Assembly (NCBI RefSeq): GCF_018618755.1
Contig: NZ_JACSMR010000003.1
Coordinates: 186,001 to 250,000 of the forward strand
Direction of reading: 5' to 3'
Origin: Exiguobacterium sp. s193
GTDB taxonomy: Bacteria; Bacillota; Bacilli; Exiguobacteriales; Exiguobacteriaceae
Length of the DNA: 64,000 nt
The position numbers and the translations under genes were made by a program. This document shows, one piece after another, positions 9,316-18,887 of the stretch. Below the pieces are notes generated by a model. The model was not told the DNA's origin, did not search any database, and saw nothing but the letters and a program-made list of their open reading frames with translations. Positions within the stretch are counted from its first letter, which is position 1, and every line of letters starts with the position of its first letter.

Positions 9316-10662
9316 ATGCCGTTAGTCATCGTTGCCATTGGGATCATCACGTTACTCGGTTTAATCATGGGGTTGAAATTAAACACATTCGTTTCATTAA
9401 TCATCGTTTCGTTCGTCGTCGCTTTACTACTCGGAATGCCGCTCGACCAAATCGTCACGACGATTGAAGCCGGTCTCGGCGGAACACTCGGTCACCTCGC
9501 GCTAATCTTCGGACTCGGTGCGATGCTTGGGAAATTAATTGCTGACGCCGGTGGTGCACAGCGAATCGCGATGACGCTCGTCGCGAAATTTGGGGAAAAG
9601 AACATTCAATGGGCAGTCGTCGTCGCTTCATTCATCATCGGGATTGCATTATTCTTCGAAGTCGGACTCGTTCTATTGATTCCAATCGTCTTCGCGATTT
9701 CACGTCAACTTCGCGTCTCGATTCTCTATCTCGGGATTCCGATGGTCGCAGCACTCTCTGTTACACACGGCTTTTTACCGCCTCACCCTGGTCCAACCGT
9801 CATCGCGGGTGAATACGGAGCCGATTTAGGTCAAGTTCTGCTATACGGTTTCATCGTCGCGGTTCCGACGGTCATCATCGCTGGACCACTCTTTACGAAA
9901 CTCGCGAAACGGCTTGTGCCAGAATCATTCAAAAAAACAGGTAACATCGCGTCACTCGGCGAACAAAAAGAATTTGATTTAAGCGAGACACCTGGATTCG
10001 GGATCAGTGTTTTCACAGCGATGCTACCGGTGCTCTTGATGTCGATCGCCACGATTTTGACATTGTTACAAAAAACGCTCGGCTGGGATGGCAATGCGGT
10101 CCTTTCTGCCATCCAGTTCATCGGGAATGCTTCAACAGCGATGTTGATTTCGTTACTCGTCGCAGTTTACACGATGGGACTTGCACGTAATATCCCAATC
10201 AAAACCGTCATGGATTCATGTACGACAGCGATCACACAAATCGGAATGATGTTACTCATCATCGGTGGTGGTGGTGCCTTCAAACAAGTCTTGATCGATG
10301 GAGGTGTCGGTAAATATGTCGCTGAACTCTTTGCTGATACATCGCTCTCACCGATTTTACTCGCTTGGTTGATTGCCGCAATCTTACGGATTTCACTCGG
10401 TTCAGCAACGGTCGCTTCACTGACGACAGCCGGACTGGTCATCCCGCTCCTCGGTCAATCAGACGTCAACCTCGCACTCGTCGTACTTGCGACTGGTGCT
10501 GGTAGCTTAATCGCTTCGCACGTCAACGATGCCGGGTTCTGGATGTTCAAAGAATACTTTGGTTTAACTATGAAAGAAACTTTCGCGACGTGGACGTTGC
10601 TTGAGACAATCATTTCCGTCTTCGGACTTGGATTCGTCCTCCTCCTCAGTCTCGTCGTCTAA
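9316..10662 (+). CDS. gntP: Gluconate permease
   Basis: A 448-residue integral membrane transporter of the GntP family (gluconate:H+ symporter). Many hydrophobic helices are visible. The conserved segments FGLGAMLGKLIADAGGAQRI and GFLPPHPGPTVIAGEYGADL are diagnostic of the family, as is SHVNDAGFWMFKEYFGLT near the C-terminus. A strong GGGGGAAG ribosome site precedes the ATG. It lies between gntK and gntZ and feeds the kinase. Confidence 0.95.
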   Translation: MPLVIVAIGIITLLGLIMGLKLNTFVSLIIVSFVVALLLGMPLDQIVTTIEAGLGGTLGHLALIFGLGAMLGKLIADAGGAQRIAMTLVAKFGEKNIQWAVVVASFIIGIALFFEVGLVLLIPIVFAISRQLRVSILYLGIPMVAALSVTHGFLPPHPGPTVIAGEYGADLGQVLLYGFIVAVPTVIIAGPLFTKLAKRLVPESFKKTGNIASLGEQKEFDLSETPGFGISVFTAMLPVLLMSIATILTLLQKTLGWDGNAVLSAIQFIGNASTAMLISLLVAVYTMGLARNIPIKTVMDSCTTAITQIGMMLLIIGGGGAFKQVLIDGGVGKYVAELFADTSLSPILLAWLIAAILRISLGSATVASLTTAGLVIPLLGQSDVNLALVVLATGAGSLIASHVNDAGFWMFKEYFGLTMKETFATWTLLETIISVFGLGFVLLLSLVV

Positions 10663-10681
10663 AAAAAGGAGTCGTTACACT

Positions 10682-12082
10682 ATGCTAAATTCGATCGGAG
10701 TCATCGGCCTTGGTGTCATGGGACGAAACATCGCCATGAACATGGCGAGCCATGATGAAAACGTCGCTATCTATAACTACACACCAGACTTAACGGAACA
10801 ACTCGTCGCAAACCGGGAAGGGTTACCGCTTCATCCGTACTATGACGTCGAAGCATTCGTCCGCTCACTCGAGCGTCCACGCAAGATTTTTGTCATGGTC
10901 ACGGCGGGAAGTGCCATCGATTCCGTCATCGATTCGCTTATCCCGCACCTTGAGACAGGCGATATCATCATGGACGGTGGGAACTCCCACTTCCTCGATA
11001 CGGAACGACGCTTTGATCAACTAAAAGAGCAGGGCATCGAGTACATCGGTGTCGGTGTCTCAGGTGGCGAAGTTGGTGCGCGGACCGGCCCTGCCATCAT
11101 GCCGGGCGGAACAAAAGAAGCGTACGATCAAGTCGCACCGATTTTGACAAAAATCGCAGCACAAGTGAACGGCGACCCATGTTGTGTCTACATCGGACCT
11201 AAAGGGGCCGGACACTTCGTCAAGATGGTCCATAACGGAATCGAGTACGCTGACATGCAGTTAATTGCAGAAGCCTACAGCTTCCTCCGTGTCCGCCTCG
11301 GACTCGATGTCGAAGAAATCGCTGATATCTTCTCCTCTTGGAACGACGGGGAGTTAAAAAGTTATCTGATTGAAATCACGGCTGAGATTTTACGGAAAAA
11401 AGATGACGAGACGGGTCTTCCCCTGATCGACGTCATCCTCGACCAAGCGGGTCAAAAAGGTACAGGCAAATGGACGAGCTTGCAGTCAATTGATAATGGG
11501 ATTGCTTCCTCTATCATTACGGAGGCCCTCTTCGCCCGTTATCTTTCTGCCGTCAAAGCAGAACGTGTCGCTGCCGCCTCTGTCCTCGGTGGACCGGAAG
11601 CCCGTCCAGCGCTCGACAAAGACGTCTGGATCGAACGCATCCGCCAAGCACTCTACATGGGTAAGATCGCGGCTTACGCACAAGGCTTCACCCAGTACCG
11701 GACCTCATCTGAACTGTATGACTGGAACTTACGCCTTGAAGAAATCGCCTTGATTTTCCGTGGCGGGTGTATCATCCGTGCCGAGTTCCTCAATGTCATC
11801 AGTGAAGCTTTTGCAACGGACGCCGCTCTCGACAACTTGATGCTCGCGCCGTACTTCGCGGACAAGGTGCAGGCGTATCAAACGTCGCTCCGCCAAGTCG
11901 TCGCAGAAGGTGCGCTCACAGGTCTTGCCTCTCCGTGTCTCAGCACGTCACTGACGTATTACGACAGTTACCGAACAGCGAATTCGAATGCCAACATCCT
12001 GCAAGCACAACGTGATTATTTCGGAGCCCACACATATGCCCGGACCGATCGCGAAGGAACGTTCCATACCGAATGGCAATGA
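10682..12082 (+). CDS. gntZ: 6-phosphogluconate dehydrogenase, decarboxylating
   Basis: A 466-residue enzyme that oxidatively decarboxylates 6-phosphogluconate to ribulose 5-phosphate with NAD(P)+. The Rossmann motif IGVIGLGVMGRNIAMNMA opens the protein. The signature segment GVGVSGGEVGARTGPAIMPG and the catalytic Lys/Asn region GAGHFVKMVHNGIEYADMQL follow. ATG at 10682 was chosen because AAAAAAAGGAG precedes it; an upstream in-frame start inside gntP is not credible. It is the last gene of the gnt operon and is followed by a terminator. Confidence 0.95.
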   Translation: MLNSIGVIGLGVMGRNIAMNMASHDENVAIYNYTPDLTEQLVANREGLPLHPYYDVEAFVRSLERPRKIFVMVTAGSAIDSVIDSLIPHLETGDIIMDGGNSHFLDTERRFDQLKEQGIEYIGVGVSGGEVGARTGPAIMPGGTKEAYDQVAPILTKIAAQVNGDPCCVYIGPKGAGHFVKMVHNGIEYADMQLIAEAYSFLRVRLGLDVEEIADIFSSWNDGELKSYLIEITAEILRKKDDETGLPLIDVILDQAGQKGTGKWTSLQSIDNGIASSIITEALFARYLSAVKAERVAAASVLGGPEARPALDKDVWIERIRQALYMGKIAAYAQGFTQYRTSSELYDWNLRLEEIALIFRGGCIIRAEFLNVISEAFATDAALDNLMLAPYFADKVQAYQTSLRQVVAEGALTGLASPCLSTSLTYYDSYRTANSNANILQAQRDYFGAHTYARTDREGTFHTEWQ

Positions 12083-12090
12083 CTTATACA

Positions 12091-12134
12091 GCTCCATCAC
12101 CCTGTTTCATTCAGGGAGATGGAGTTCTTTTTTT
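12091..12134 (+). terminator. gnt operon terminator
   Basis: Stem of CTCCATCACCCTG with CAGGGAGATGGAG (one mismatch) and a TTTCATT loop, followed by TTCTTTTTTT. It closes the gnt transcript before ahpC. Confidence 0.85.
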
Positions 12135-12177
12135 GTTCATAATTCATTTCTTGAAATAAGAAATTACAGGTTATACC

Positions 12178-12230
12178 TTGACAAAACTAGCCCACTATAT
12201 GAAATTAGTATTAGATTAGAATTATTCTAG
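12178..12230 (+). promoter_or_regulatory. ahpCF regulatory region with PerR box
   Basis: TTAGAATTATTCTAG (12216-12230) matches the 15-base PerR box TTATAATNATTATAA at all but three positions and keeps perfect dyad symmetry over TAGAATTATTCTA. A TTGACA lies 32 bp upstream (12178-12183). A matching -10 is not clear. This predicts derepression of ahpCF by peroxide. Confidence 0.65.
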
Positions 12231-12301
12231 TGTGATAAGTACAGTTATTCTTAACGACTAGAACAGATTCTTAAATAGAACCCAACAGGAGGATTTTTAT
12301 C

Positions 12302-12865
12302 ATGTCTTTAATCGGAAGTGAAGTAAAACCATTTAGTGCATCAGCATTCCACAACGGAGAGTTCGTCGATCTTACAGACGCTAACCTTCGTGGAAAATGG
12401 AGTGTCGTTTGTTTCTACCCAGCAGACTTTACATTCGTTTGCCCGACTGAGCTCGAAGATCTTCAAAACCAATACGCAACACTCAAAGCGCTTGACGTTG
12501 AAGTGTACTCCGTTTCAACAGATACGCACTTTACACATAAAGCTTGGCACGAAACTTCAGAAACAATCGGTAAGATTGAGTACGTCATGATTGGTGATCC
12601 GTCACACGTCATCTCACGTAACTTCGAAGTCTTAAACGAACAAGATGGACTTGCTGATCGCGGAACGTTCATCATCGATCCGGACGGCGTCATCCAAACA
12701 GTTGAAATCAACGCTGGTGGAATCGGCCGTGACGCAAGTACACTCGTCAACAAAATCAAAGCAGCACAATACGTACGCAACAACCCAGGTGAAGTGTGCC
12801 CGGCGAAATGGGAAGAGGGTTCTGCAACACTCACACCTAGCCTTGACCTCGTAGGGAAAATTTAA
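12302..12865 (+). CDS. ahpC: Alkyl hydroperoxide reductase subunit C (peroxiredoxin)
   Basis: A 187-residue typical 2-Cys peroxiredoxin that reduces hydrogen peroxide and organic peroxides. The peroxidatic cysteine lies in [18 protein letters not shown] and the resolving cysteine in [14 protein letters not shown] near the C-terminus. A strong AGGAGG site precedes the start. ahpF follows after 14 bp, so the disulfide formed here is reduced by the neighbouring flavoprotein. A PerR box lies upstream. The gnt-ahpCF order is the same as in B. subtilis. Confidence 0.97.
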   Translation: MSLIGSEVKPFSASAFHNGEFVDLTDANLRGKWSVVCFYPADFTFVCPTELEDLQNQYATLKALDVEVYSVSTDTHFTHKAWHETSETIGKIEYVMIGDPSHVISRNFEVLNEQDGLADRGTFIIDPDGVIQTVEINAGGIGRDASTLVNKIKAAQYVRNNPGEVCPAKWEEGSATLTPSLDLVGKI

Positions 12866-12879
12866 GGAGCGGATTTGAG

Positions 12880-14409
12880 ATGGCTTTAGCAGCAGATATT
12901 AAAGCACAACTCGCTCAATACCTCGACTTGTTAGAAGGAGACATCGTCCTCGCCGTCAGCGCCGGGACGGACTCCGTCTCACTCGAGATGAGCGAACTCG
13001 TCGAAGAAATCGCGAGTATGTCACCACGCATCAGCATCGAACAGGCGACGCTCGCCCGGACACCGAGCTTCAGCGTCAATCGCGCTGGTGAAGTGAGTGG
13101 AATCACGTTCGCAGGGATTCCGCTCGGTCACGAGTTCACGTCACTCGTCTTGGCTTTGCTCCAAGTCAGTGGTCGTGCGCCGAAGATCGATGCGCCTGTC
13201 ATCGAACAAATCAAAGGCATCAAAGAGACGTATCACTTCGAATCGTACATCAGCCTCAGCTGTCACAACTGTCCGGATGTCGTCCAAGCCTTGAACGTCA
13301 TGAGCGTCCTCAACCCGAACATCAGTCACACGATGATTGACGGTGGCGCGTTCAAAGAAGAAGTCGAGCAAAAAGAAATCATGGCTGTCCCGACCGTCTT
13401 CGTCAACGGCGAAGCATTCGGGAACGGACGGATGTCACTCGAAGAGATTCTGGCGAAGCTCGGTACGGGTACAGATGCAGCCGATTTCGCTGACAAAGAT
13501 CCGTACGACGTTCTTGTCGTCGGTGGTGGTCCTGCCGGTTCAAGTGCCGCGATTTACGCAGCACGTAAAGGCATCCGGACTGGGATTGTCGCAGAACGTT
13601 TCGGCGGACAAGTCATGGATACGATGAGCATTGAGAACTTCATCAGCATGAAGTACACGGAAGGTCCGAAACTCGTCGCGAGTCTTGAAGAGCACGTCAA
13701 GGAGTATGGCATTGATGTCATGAACCTACAACGGGCTACTCGCCTTGAGAAAAAAGACCTCGTTGAGCTTGAACTTGAGAATGGTGCGGTCCTCAAAACG
13801 AAAACGTTGATTTTGTCGACAGGTGCACGCTGGCGTAACGTCGGTGTCCCAGGCGAACTTGAGTTTAAGAACAAAGGTGTCGCCTACTGCCCACACTGTG
13901 ATGGTCCACTCTTCGAAGGAAAACGTGTTGCGGTCATCGGCGGCGGTAATTCCGGTGTCGAAGCGGCAATCGACCTCGCAGGTCTCGTCAAACACGTCAC
14001 GGTCCTTGAGTTCGCACCTGAACTGAAGGCAGATGCAGTCTTACAAAACCGTCTCGCAAGTCTTCCGAACGTCACGGTCGTCGCAAACGCGCAGACGAAG
14101 GAAATCACGGGGACGGATAAAGTAAACGGCATCACGTATGTCGAGCGTGAAACAGGCGTCGAACAACACGTTGAGCTGGAAGGTGTCTTCGTCCAAATCG
14201 GTCTCGTGCCGAACACGGACTGGCTTGGTGATACAGTGGAACGCAACAAATTCGGTGAAATCCTCGTCGACCGTCATGGTGCGACGAATGTCCCTGGTGT
14301 GTTCGCAGCAGGTGACTGTACCGATAGTGTGTATAAACAAATCATCATCTCGATGGGCTCAGGCGCGACAGCTGCACTTGGTGCCTTCGATCATATGATT
14401 CGTAATTAA
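12880..14409 (+). CDS. ahpF: Alkyl hydroperoxide reductase subunit F
   Basis: A 509-residue flavoprotein disulfide reductase that transfers electrons from NADH to AhpC. The N-terminal region has a double thioredoxin fold with the active CHNC motif in [12 protein letters not shown]. The FAD-binding motif [18 protein letters not shown] follows. The redox-active pair in [10 protein letters not shown] and the NADH-binding motif [18 protein letters not shown] lie in the TrxR-like half. Length matches the family. A short rho-independent terminator follows. Confidence 0.97.
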   Translation: MALAADIKAQLAQYLDLLEGDIVLAVSAGTDSVSLEMSELVEEIASMSPRISIEQATLARTPSFSVNRAGEVSGITFAGIPLGHEFTSLVLALLQVSGRAPKIDAPVIEQIKGIKETYHFESYISLSCHNCPDVVQALNVMSVLNPNISHTMIDGGAFKEEVEQKEIMAVPTVFVNGEAFGNGRMSLEEILAKLGTGTDAADFADKDPYDVLVVGGGPAGSSAAIYAARKGIRTGIVAERFGGQVMDTMSIENFISMKYTEGPKLVASLEEHVKEYGIDVMNLQRATRLEKKDLVELELENGAVLKTKTLILSTGARWRNVGVPGELEFKNKGVAYCPHCDGPLFEGKRVAVIGGGNSGVEAAIDLAGLVKHVTVLEFAPELKADAVLQNRLASLPNVTVVANAQTKEITGTDKVNGITYVERETGVEQHVELEGVFVQIGLVPNTDWLGDTVERNKFGEILVDRHGATNVPGVFAAGDCTDSVYKQIIISMGSGATAALGAFDHMIRN

Positions 14410-14417
14410 TCGTTTAA

Positions 14418-14444
14418 ACGTCTTGCTTCGGCAAGGCGTTTTTT
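14418..14444 (+). terminator. ahpCF terminator
   Basis: Hairpin CGTCTTGC-TTCG-GCAAGGCG followed by TTTTTT, eight bases after the ahpF stop codon. Confidence 0.85.
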
Positions 14445-14481
14445 GATTGCAAAATCTAGTATGAACAGAAGCTCCATCAAC

Positions 14482-14625
14482 TAAAGAGGATTTTTCCCGT
14501 ACTTTTTTCGGGCGAGGCGCAAGCCGCGGCTTTTACGACCAACAGGTCTTAAAACCGGGTCTCACCTGCCTCTGACAGCGTGTAAACACGCTTTTCCCGT
14601 AGAAGTCACGGGAACTCCTCTTTTA
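14482..14625 (-). repeat. Structured intergenic repeat, copy A
   Basis: One of five related elements in this window; this one reads on the minus strand. The core runs GACTTCTACGGGAAAAGC, hairpin GCGTGT-TT-ACACGC, TGTCAGAGGCAGG, GAGACCC, a second hairpin region, then GCGCCTCGCCCGA. An outer stem GAGGAGTTCCCGTG / TACGGGAAAAATCCTC closes it. The stems differ in sequence from those of the other copies but remain paired. It fills most of the gap between ahpF and the ECF gene. Confidence 0.85.
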
Positions 14626-14685
14626 CGTCTATACTTTCATTAGTAAAGATTAAGATTCAAACTGACCCCTATAAATTGTTCGATA

Positions 14686-14713
14686 TTGACACTTTTAGCT
14701 AGTCCAGTATTTT
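14686..14713 (+). promoter_or_regulatory. Promoter of the ECF S-component gene
   Basis: TTGACA (14686-14691) and TATTTT (14708-14713) are separated by 16 bp, and the start codon lies 46 bp further on. Confidence 0.5.
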
Positions 14714-14759
14714 GATAGATTTAAGCTATTCAAAATCTATTATAAAGAAGGTCTGACTC

Positions 14760-15302
14760 ATGCAAAACGCAACACCGTATTCAAGCACTCGTACCCGGCA
14801 ACTCGTCATCACTTCGATGTCGATTGCACTTGTTTTTGTCGCAACATTCTTTATTAATATTAAATTGCCAATCGCAGCGAACGGCGGACTTGTCCACATG
14901 GGGACGGCGATGTTGTTCATTATCGCCCTCTTGTTCGGACCGCGAACTGCCATGATTGCCGGGGCAGTCGGAATGGGACTCTTCGATATCGTATCAGGCT
15001 GGACACTTTGGGCTCCGTTCTCATTCGTCGGACGTGGTCTGCAAGGTTTCGTTGTCGGTTATATTGCCTGGACATATGGTCGTAAAGCAACGAATGTCAG
15101 TGTCAACGTACTTGCAATGATTGCTTCTGTTCCATTCATGCTTGGCGTTTACTATATCTGTGAAGGGATTCTTTATAGTAACTGGGTCGCTCCTGTTGCT
15201 TCAATCCCAGGTAACCTCGTTCAAAACGTCGTCGGAATCCTCGTTGCGATTCCGGTCAGCGCAGCCTTAAAGAAAACAGCATTTTTCCGCCAGCGCGGAT
15301 AA
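14760..15302 (+). CDS. ECF transporter S component
   Basis: A 180-residue membrane protein with about five or six hydrophobic segments and short loops. It fits the substrate-binding S subunit of an energy-coupling factor (ECF) vitamin transporter: RQLVITSMSIALVFVATFFI at the N-terminus, GLVHMGTAMLFIIALLFGPR, and GRGLQGFVVGYIAWTYGRK carrying the conserved glycines of the family. S components share a common EcfAA'T module encoded elsewhere, which is consistent with this isolated gene. No riboswitch that would name the vitamin is visible in the leader, so the substrate stays open. Confidence 0.75.
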   Translation: MQNATPYSSTRTRQLVITSMSIALVFVATFFINIKLPIAANGGLVHMGTAMLFIIALLFGPRTAMIAGAVGMGLFDIVSGWTLWAPFSFVGRGLQGFVVGYIAWTYGRKATNVSVNVLAMIASVPFMLGVYYICEGILYSNWVAPVASIPGNLVQNVVGILVAIPVSAALKKTAFFRQRG

Positions 15303-15310
15303 TCCACATG

Positions 15311-15351
15311 AAAAGCCCTGTCTCCTAACACATTAGGAAACAGGGCTTTTT
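15311..15351. terminator. Bidirectional terminator between the ECF gene and mqo
   Basis: Stem AAAAGCCCTGT-TCCTA with TAGGA-ACAGGGCTTTTT, with A and T runs on both sides, between two converging genes. Confidence 0.85.
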
Positions 15352-15363
15352 CATTTGTCGTTT

Positions 15364-16857
15364 TTAATGAATCGGTTGTGCGGCTGTTAATTTAAGTGTC
15401 TCGGTCGTTTCCGCATGGATTTCGTCAAACAGATCCGGGTGCGCAACAAGCGATGTTCCGTATGACGGAATCATCTGCTTGATTTTAGCTGTCCAACCGT
15501 CGATTTGATCCGGGAAACATTTTTCGAGCACTTCGAGCATGACCGGAACAGCGGTCGAAGCCCCCGGTGACGCACCGAGTAAGGCCGCAACGGATCCATC
15601 CGCCGCACTGACGACTTCCGTCCCGAACTGAAGCGTCCCTTTTCCTTGTGGTGTATCTTTAATGACCTGAACGCGTTGTCCCGCGACGACGACATCCCAG
15701 TCTTCAGTTTTGGCGTTCGGAATGAATTCACGCAGCTCGTTCATCCGTTGTTCTGTCGAAAGCAGCACTTGTTCAATCAAATATTTCGTTAAGCCCATTT
15801 CTTTTGCTCCGGCAGCAAGCATCGTCAAGACGTTGTTCGGTTTGACGGACGCGAGCAGGTCGAGATTCGAACCAGTCTTAAGGAATTTCGGTGAGAACCC
15901 GGCGAATGGTCCGAATAACAGTGATTTCTGCCCATCGATGTACCGTGTGTCTAAATGCGGGACCGACATCGGAGGTGCTCCGACTTTCGCTTTCCCGTAC
16001 ACTTTTGCATGGTGCCGTTCCGCGATGTCCGGATTTTTACAGACGAGGAACAGACCGCTGACCGGGAATCCGCCGATTTGTTTTGATTCGGGAATCCCTG
16101 TTTTTTGGAGCAATGGCAGACTGCCGCCACCGCCGCCGATAAAGAGGAACTTCGCCGTATGATGTTCAATCCGGTTGTCCTGTTCGTTTTTGACTTTGAC
16201 TTCCCAGCCGCCGTCGACTCGTTTCAAGTCTTCGACGCCGTGCCCATAATTGATTTCAACGCCCTGTCCTGCGAGGTGCGTGAATAAAATCCGTGTCAGC
16301 GCTCCGAAGTTGACGTCTGTCCCGGAATCAATTTTTGTTGCAGCGATTGGTTCCGGTGACGTCCGCCCTTCCATGATGAGCGGAATCCATTGCTTCAGCT
16401 GCTCCGGATCATCGGAAAATTCCATTCCTTTAAAGAGTGGATTCGCTGATAGCGCTTCCAATCGTTTTTTCAGAAACTCGACGTTTTCCGCTCCTTCGAC
16501 CATACTCATATGCGGAATCGGCATGATGAATTCTTCCGGATTCGGTAAGACGTTTTCTTTGACGAGATGCGACCAAAATTGGCGTGACAGTTGGAATTGT
16601 TCATTTACTTTCACGGCTTTACTGATATCGATCGTTCCGTCTGCATTCTCTGTCGTATAGTTGAGTTCACATAACGCGGCATGACCCGTGCCCGCATTGT
16701 TCCACTCATTCGAACTTTCTTCCCCTGCGCTCGGTAACTTCTCGAACACTTTAATTGTCATGTCAGGCGCAAGCTCTTTTAATAAGACCCCTAGCGTCGC
16801 ACTCATGACTCCTGCACCAATCAATATTACGTCTGTTTGTTTAGGCATACTGCTCAT
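15364..16857 (-). CDS. mqo: Malate:quinone oxidoreductase
   Basis: A 497-residue FAD enzyme that oxidises malate to oxaloacetate at the membrane and passes electrons to quinone. The N-terminal FAD motif is [20 protein letters not shown]. The family segments [20 protein letters not shown] and [20 protein letters not shown] are present, and [20 protein letters not shown] lies near the C-terminus. ATG at 16857 follows AGGAAGGATATC and gives the family length; an in-frame ATG 60 bases upstream adds a non-conserved tail. A TATAAT -10 lies upstream (16937-16942). It is monocistronic, with a terminator shared with the ECF gene. Confidence 0.95.
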   Translation of the reverse strand: MSSMPKQTDVILIGAGVMSATLGVLLKELAPDMTIKVFEKLPSAGEESSNEWNNAGTGHAALCELNYTTENADGTIDISKAVKVNEQFQLSRQFWSHLVKENVLPNPEEFIMPIPHMSMVEGAENVEFLKKRLEALSANPLFKGMEFSDDPEQLKQWIPLIMEGRTSPEPIAATKIDSGTDVNFGALTRILFTHLAGQGVEINYGHGVEDLKRVDGGWEVKVKNEQDNRIEHHTAKFLFIGGGGGSLPLLQKTGIPESKQIGGFPVSGLFLVCKNPDIAERHHAKVYGKAKVGAPPMSVPHLDTRYIDGQKSLLFGPFAGFSPKFLKTGSNLDLLASVKPNNVLTMLAAGAKEMGLTKYLIEQVLLSTEQRMNELREFIPNAKTEDWDVVVAGQRVQVIKDTPQGKGTLQFGTEVVSAADGSVAALLGASPGASTAVPVMLEVLEKCFPDQIDGWTAKIKQMIPSYGTSLVAHPDLFDEIHAETTETLKLTAAQPIH

Positions 16858-17065
16858 GATATCCTTCCTATCCCCGTTGATATTATGGACCTGCCATGAA
16901 AAATAGAGCGCTCTCATGACGACAACTTACCTTTCCATTATAACCCTATCACAGGTCGTTCATATATTAAAATATTGGGTGTTCGTCCCTAAAAAAATCA
17001 TCCGAATTGCTGCAACGAAAACGAAAGGCGCCTCTCTTCCTATATAGAAGAAAAGCGCCTCATTT

Positions 17066-18436
17066 TTACGCACTATGCCGTTCTGCTTTTTGATGCTTTT
17101 TCATCCGCAACTGATACAGGACAAACAATCCGATAAACCAAACCGGTGTCAGGAGTAAAGCCGGACGGGTTTCATCTGCGACGAGCATGACGACGAGGAT
17201 CAGACCAAACAATCCGAGGACGAGGTAGTTGACGAACGGTGTCCATGGCGCTTTGAACGTTGACGCCGCATGCAATTTCGGTTGTGTTTTCTTGTATTTC
17301 AAGTGACAAACGAGAATCACACCCCAGACCCAGATGAAACAGATTGCACTGATCGTCGTGACGATGCTGAACGCTTGTCCCGGAATCAATTTACTGAGTA
17401 ACGCTCCGCCCGACACGACGAGTGTCGAGATGAACAAGGCGTTTGCCGGGACATGGTTTTTGTTGAGCTTCGAAAAATTAGCAGGTGCTTGTTTTTGATT
17501 TCCTAAGTTGTACAGAATTCGACTCGTCGAGAACATCCCACTGTTACAGGCTGAAGCAGCAGACGTCAAGACAACGAAGTTGATGACGCCGGCAGCAAGC
17601 GGGATTCCGATCAAACTGAACGTTTTGACGAACGGACTTTCCGTCGCATTTAGTCCCGTCCACGGATTGATCATCAGGAGAACCAGTAACGCTCCGACGT
17701 AGAAGAACAGAATCCGTAACGGAATCTTGTTGATGGCAGATGGAATGTTCTTTTTCGGATCCGCCGTTTCCGCTGCTGAAACCCCGATCAATTCAACTCC
17801 GACATAGGCGAAGACGACCATCTGGAAAGACAACAGGAAGCCGGTCACACCGTTCGGGAACATTCCGCCGTGTTGCCACAAATTACTGACGGTTACAGGA
17901 CCTGAATCGGTTTGGAAACCGATGATCAGTAAGACGATCCCGACACCAATCAAACCTAAAATCGTAATGACCTTAATCAAGGCGAACCAAAATTCAAGTT
18001 CCCCAAACAGTTTGACTGTCAGTAAATTAAAGCCGAGTAAAATCAGGAGCGAAATCACTGCCGGAATCCACTGCGGAATATCGAACCAGTATTTCACGTA
18101 CACGCCGACCGCAATGACGTCCGCCATCGCCGTCATGATCCAGCAGAACCAATACGTCCAGCCGGTCACGAACGCGGCACGTGGACCGAGGTAATCTTCT
18201 GCGATATCCGTTAATGATCCGTATCCGGCTTTTGACAATAACAATTCTCCCAGTGCCCGCATGACGAAGAAAATCGCAATCCCGACGAGCAGATAAGCAA
18301 ATACAATCGACGGACCGGCGAGCTGAATCGCCTTTCCTGATCCTAAAAACAATCCTGTCCCGATCGTTCCCCCAATCGCAATCAACTGGACATGACGATT
18401 TGATAAATCCCGTTTCAATCCTTCTTGTTGTTCCAA
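17066..18436 (-). CDS. Amino acid permease, probably for glycine/alanine (CycA type)
   Basis: A 456-residue APC-family transporter with about 12 helices. The first helix carries IAIGGTIGTGLFLGSGKAIQLAGPS in the expected place, and later segments include ELIGVSAAETADPKKNIPSA and SACNSGMFSTSRILYNLGNQ. These match the CycA/AnsP/AlaP group, which includes D-serine/D-alanine/glycine carriers. The leader holds a glycine riboswitch and terminator, so glycine is the best-supported substrate. The gene is single, and converges on nothing nearby. Confidence 0.85.
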   Translation of the reverse strand: MEQQEGLKRDLSNRHVQLIAIGGTIGTGLFLGSGKAIQLAGPSIVFAYLLVGIAIFFVMRALGELLLSKAGYGSLTDIAEDYLGPRAAFVTGWTYWFCWIMTAMADVIAVGVYVKYWFDIPQWIPAVISLLILLGFNLLTVKLFGELEFWFALIKVITILGLIGVGIVLLIIGFQTDSGPVTVSNLWQHGGMFPNGVTGFLLSFQMVVFAYVGVELIGVSAAETADPKKNIPSAINKIPLRILFFYVGALLVLLMINPWTGLNATESPFVKTFSLIGIPLAAGVINFVVLTSAASACNSGMFSTSRILYNLGNQKQAPANFSKLNKNHVPANALFISTLVVSGGALLSKLIPGQAFSIVTTISAICFIWVWGVILVCHLKYKKTQPKLHAASTFKAPWTPFVNYLVLGLFGLILVVMLVADETRPALLLTPVWFIGLFVLYQLRMKKHQKAERHSA

Positions 18437-18499
18437 ACCTGAACTCCTCCTTGAATGCTTTCTCTAGTTCCCCCGGCCGGACTGTTCTGTCAGTCCAAC

Positions 18500-18530
18500 A
18501 AAAAAAGAGACTGGACGGGTGTCCAATCTC
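18500..18530 (-). terminator. Attenuator hairpin between the glycine riboswitch and the permease
   Basis: On the minus strand GAGATTGGAC-ACCC-GTCCAGTCTC is followed by TTTTTTT, between the aptamer and the start codon. It is the likely expression platform of the riboswitch. Confidence 0.75.
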
Positions 18531-18602
18531 AAAAAAATCATCAGAATAGCAAATAATCATCCCTTGACTGGCGACGCCAATTCAAAGAATCAAGATTTAG
18601 TA

Positions 18603-18745
18603 CTCTTCTGTCCTTTTGCCTGAGATTGTGAACCCTTCGGCGCCGTATATACGGTCTCTCCAGAAGCTGCTCCTGCCATAGTGTGACCCATGACAATCAT
18701 AGCTTTCTCTTTTATTCGGTTGCTGAGGTGACATAATCACCTGAA
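18603..18745 (-). ncRNA. Glycine riboswitch (gcvT motif)
   Basis: On the minus strand the RNA shows CTGGAGAGACCG, a short hairpin, GGCGCCGAAGGGTTCACAA and TCTCAGGCAAAAGGACAGA, which are the conserved blocks of the glycine aptamer. Only one complete aptamer is seen. A second helix, GGTGATTATGTCACC, lies 5' of it and may be the partner stem of a singlet-type switch. It precedes an amino acid permease, so glycine would control its own uptake. Confidence 0.9.
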
Positions 18746-18887
18746 TTGTTTTTAATACTAGTAATCTTACAATCATTTGTCAATGCTTTTAATTCATTCT
18801 TTCATTTCTTCTTTCATAGACTGAAACAGGAATCGATGTTGATTTTCTAGAAAAAGTAAATTACTACAGTCGAACAGGAGGATTATC

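Noticed and set aside
14410-14760. Vitamin riboswitch in front of the ECF S component
   Set aside because: The gap is filled by the ahpF terminator, repeat copy A and a promoter. No TPP, FMN, cobalamin or similar aptamer core is visible.
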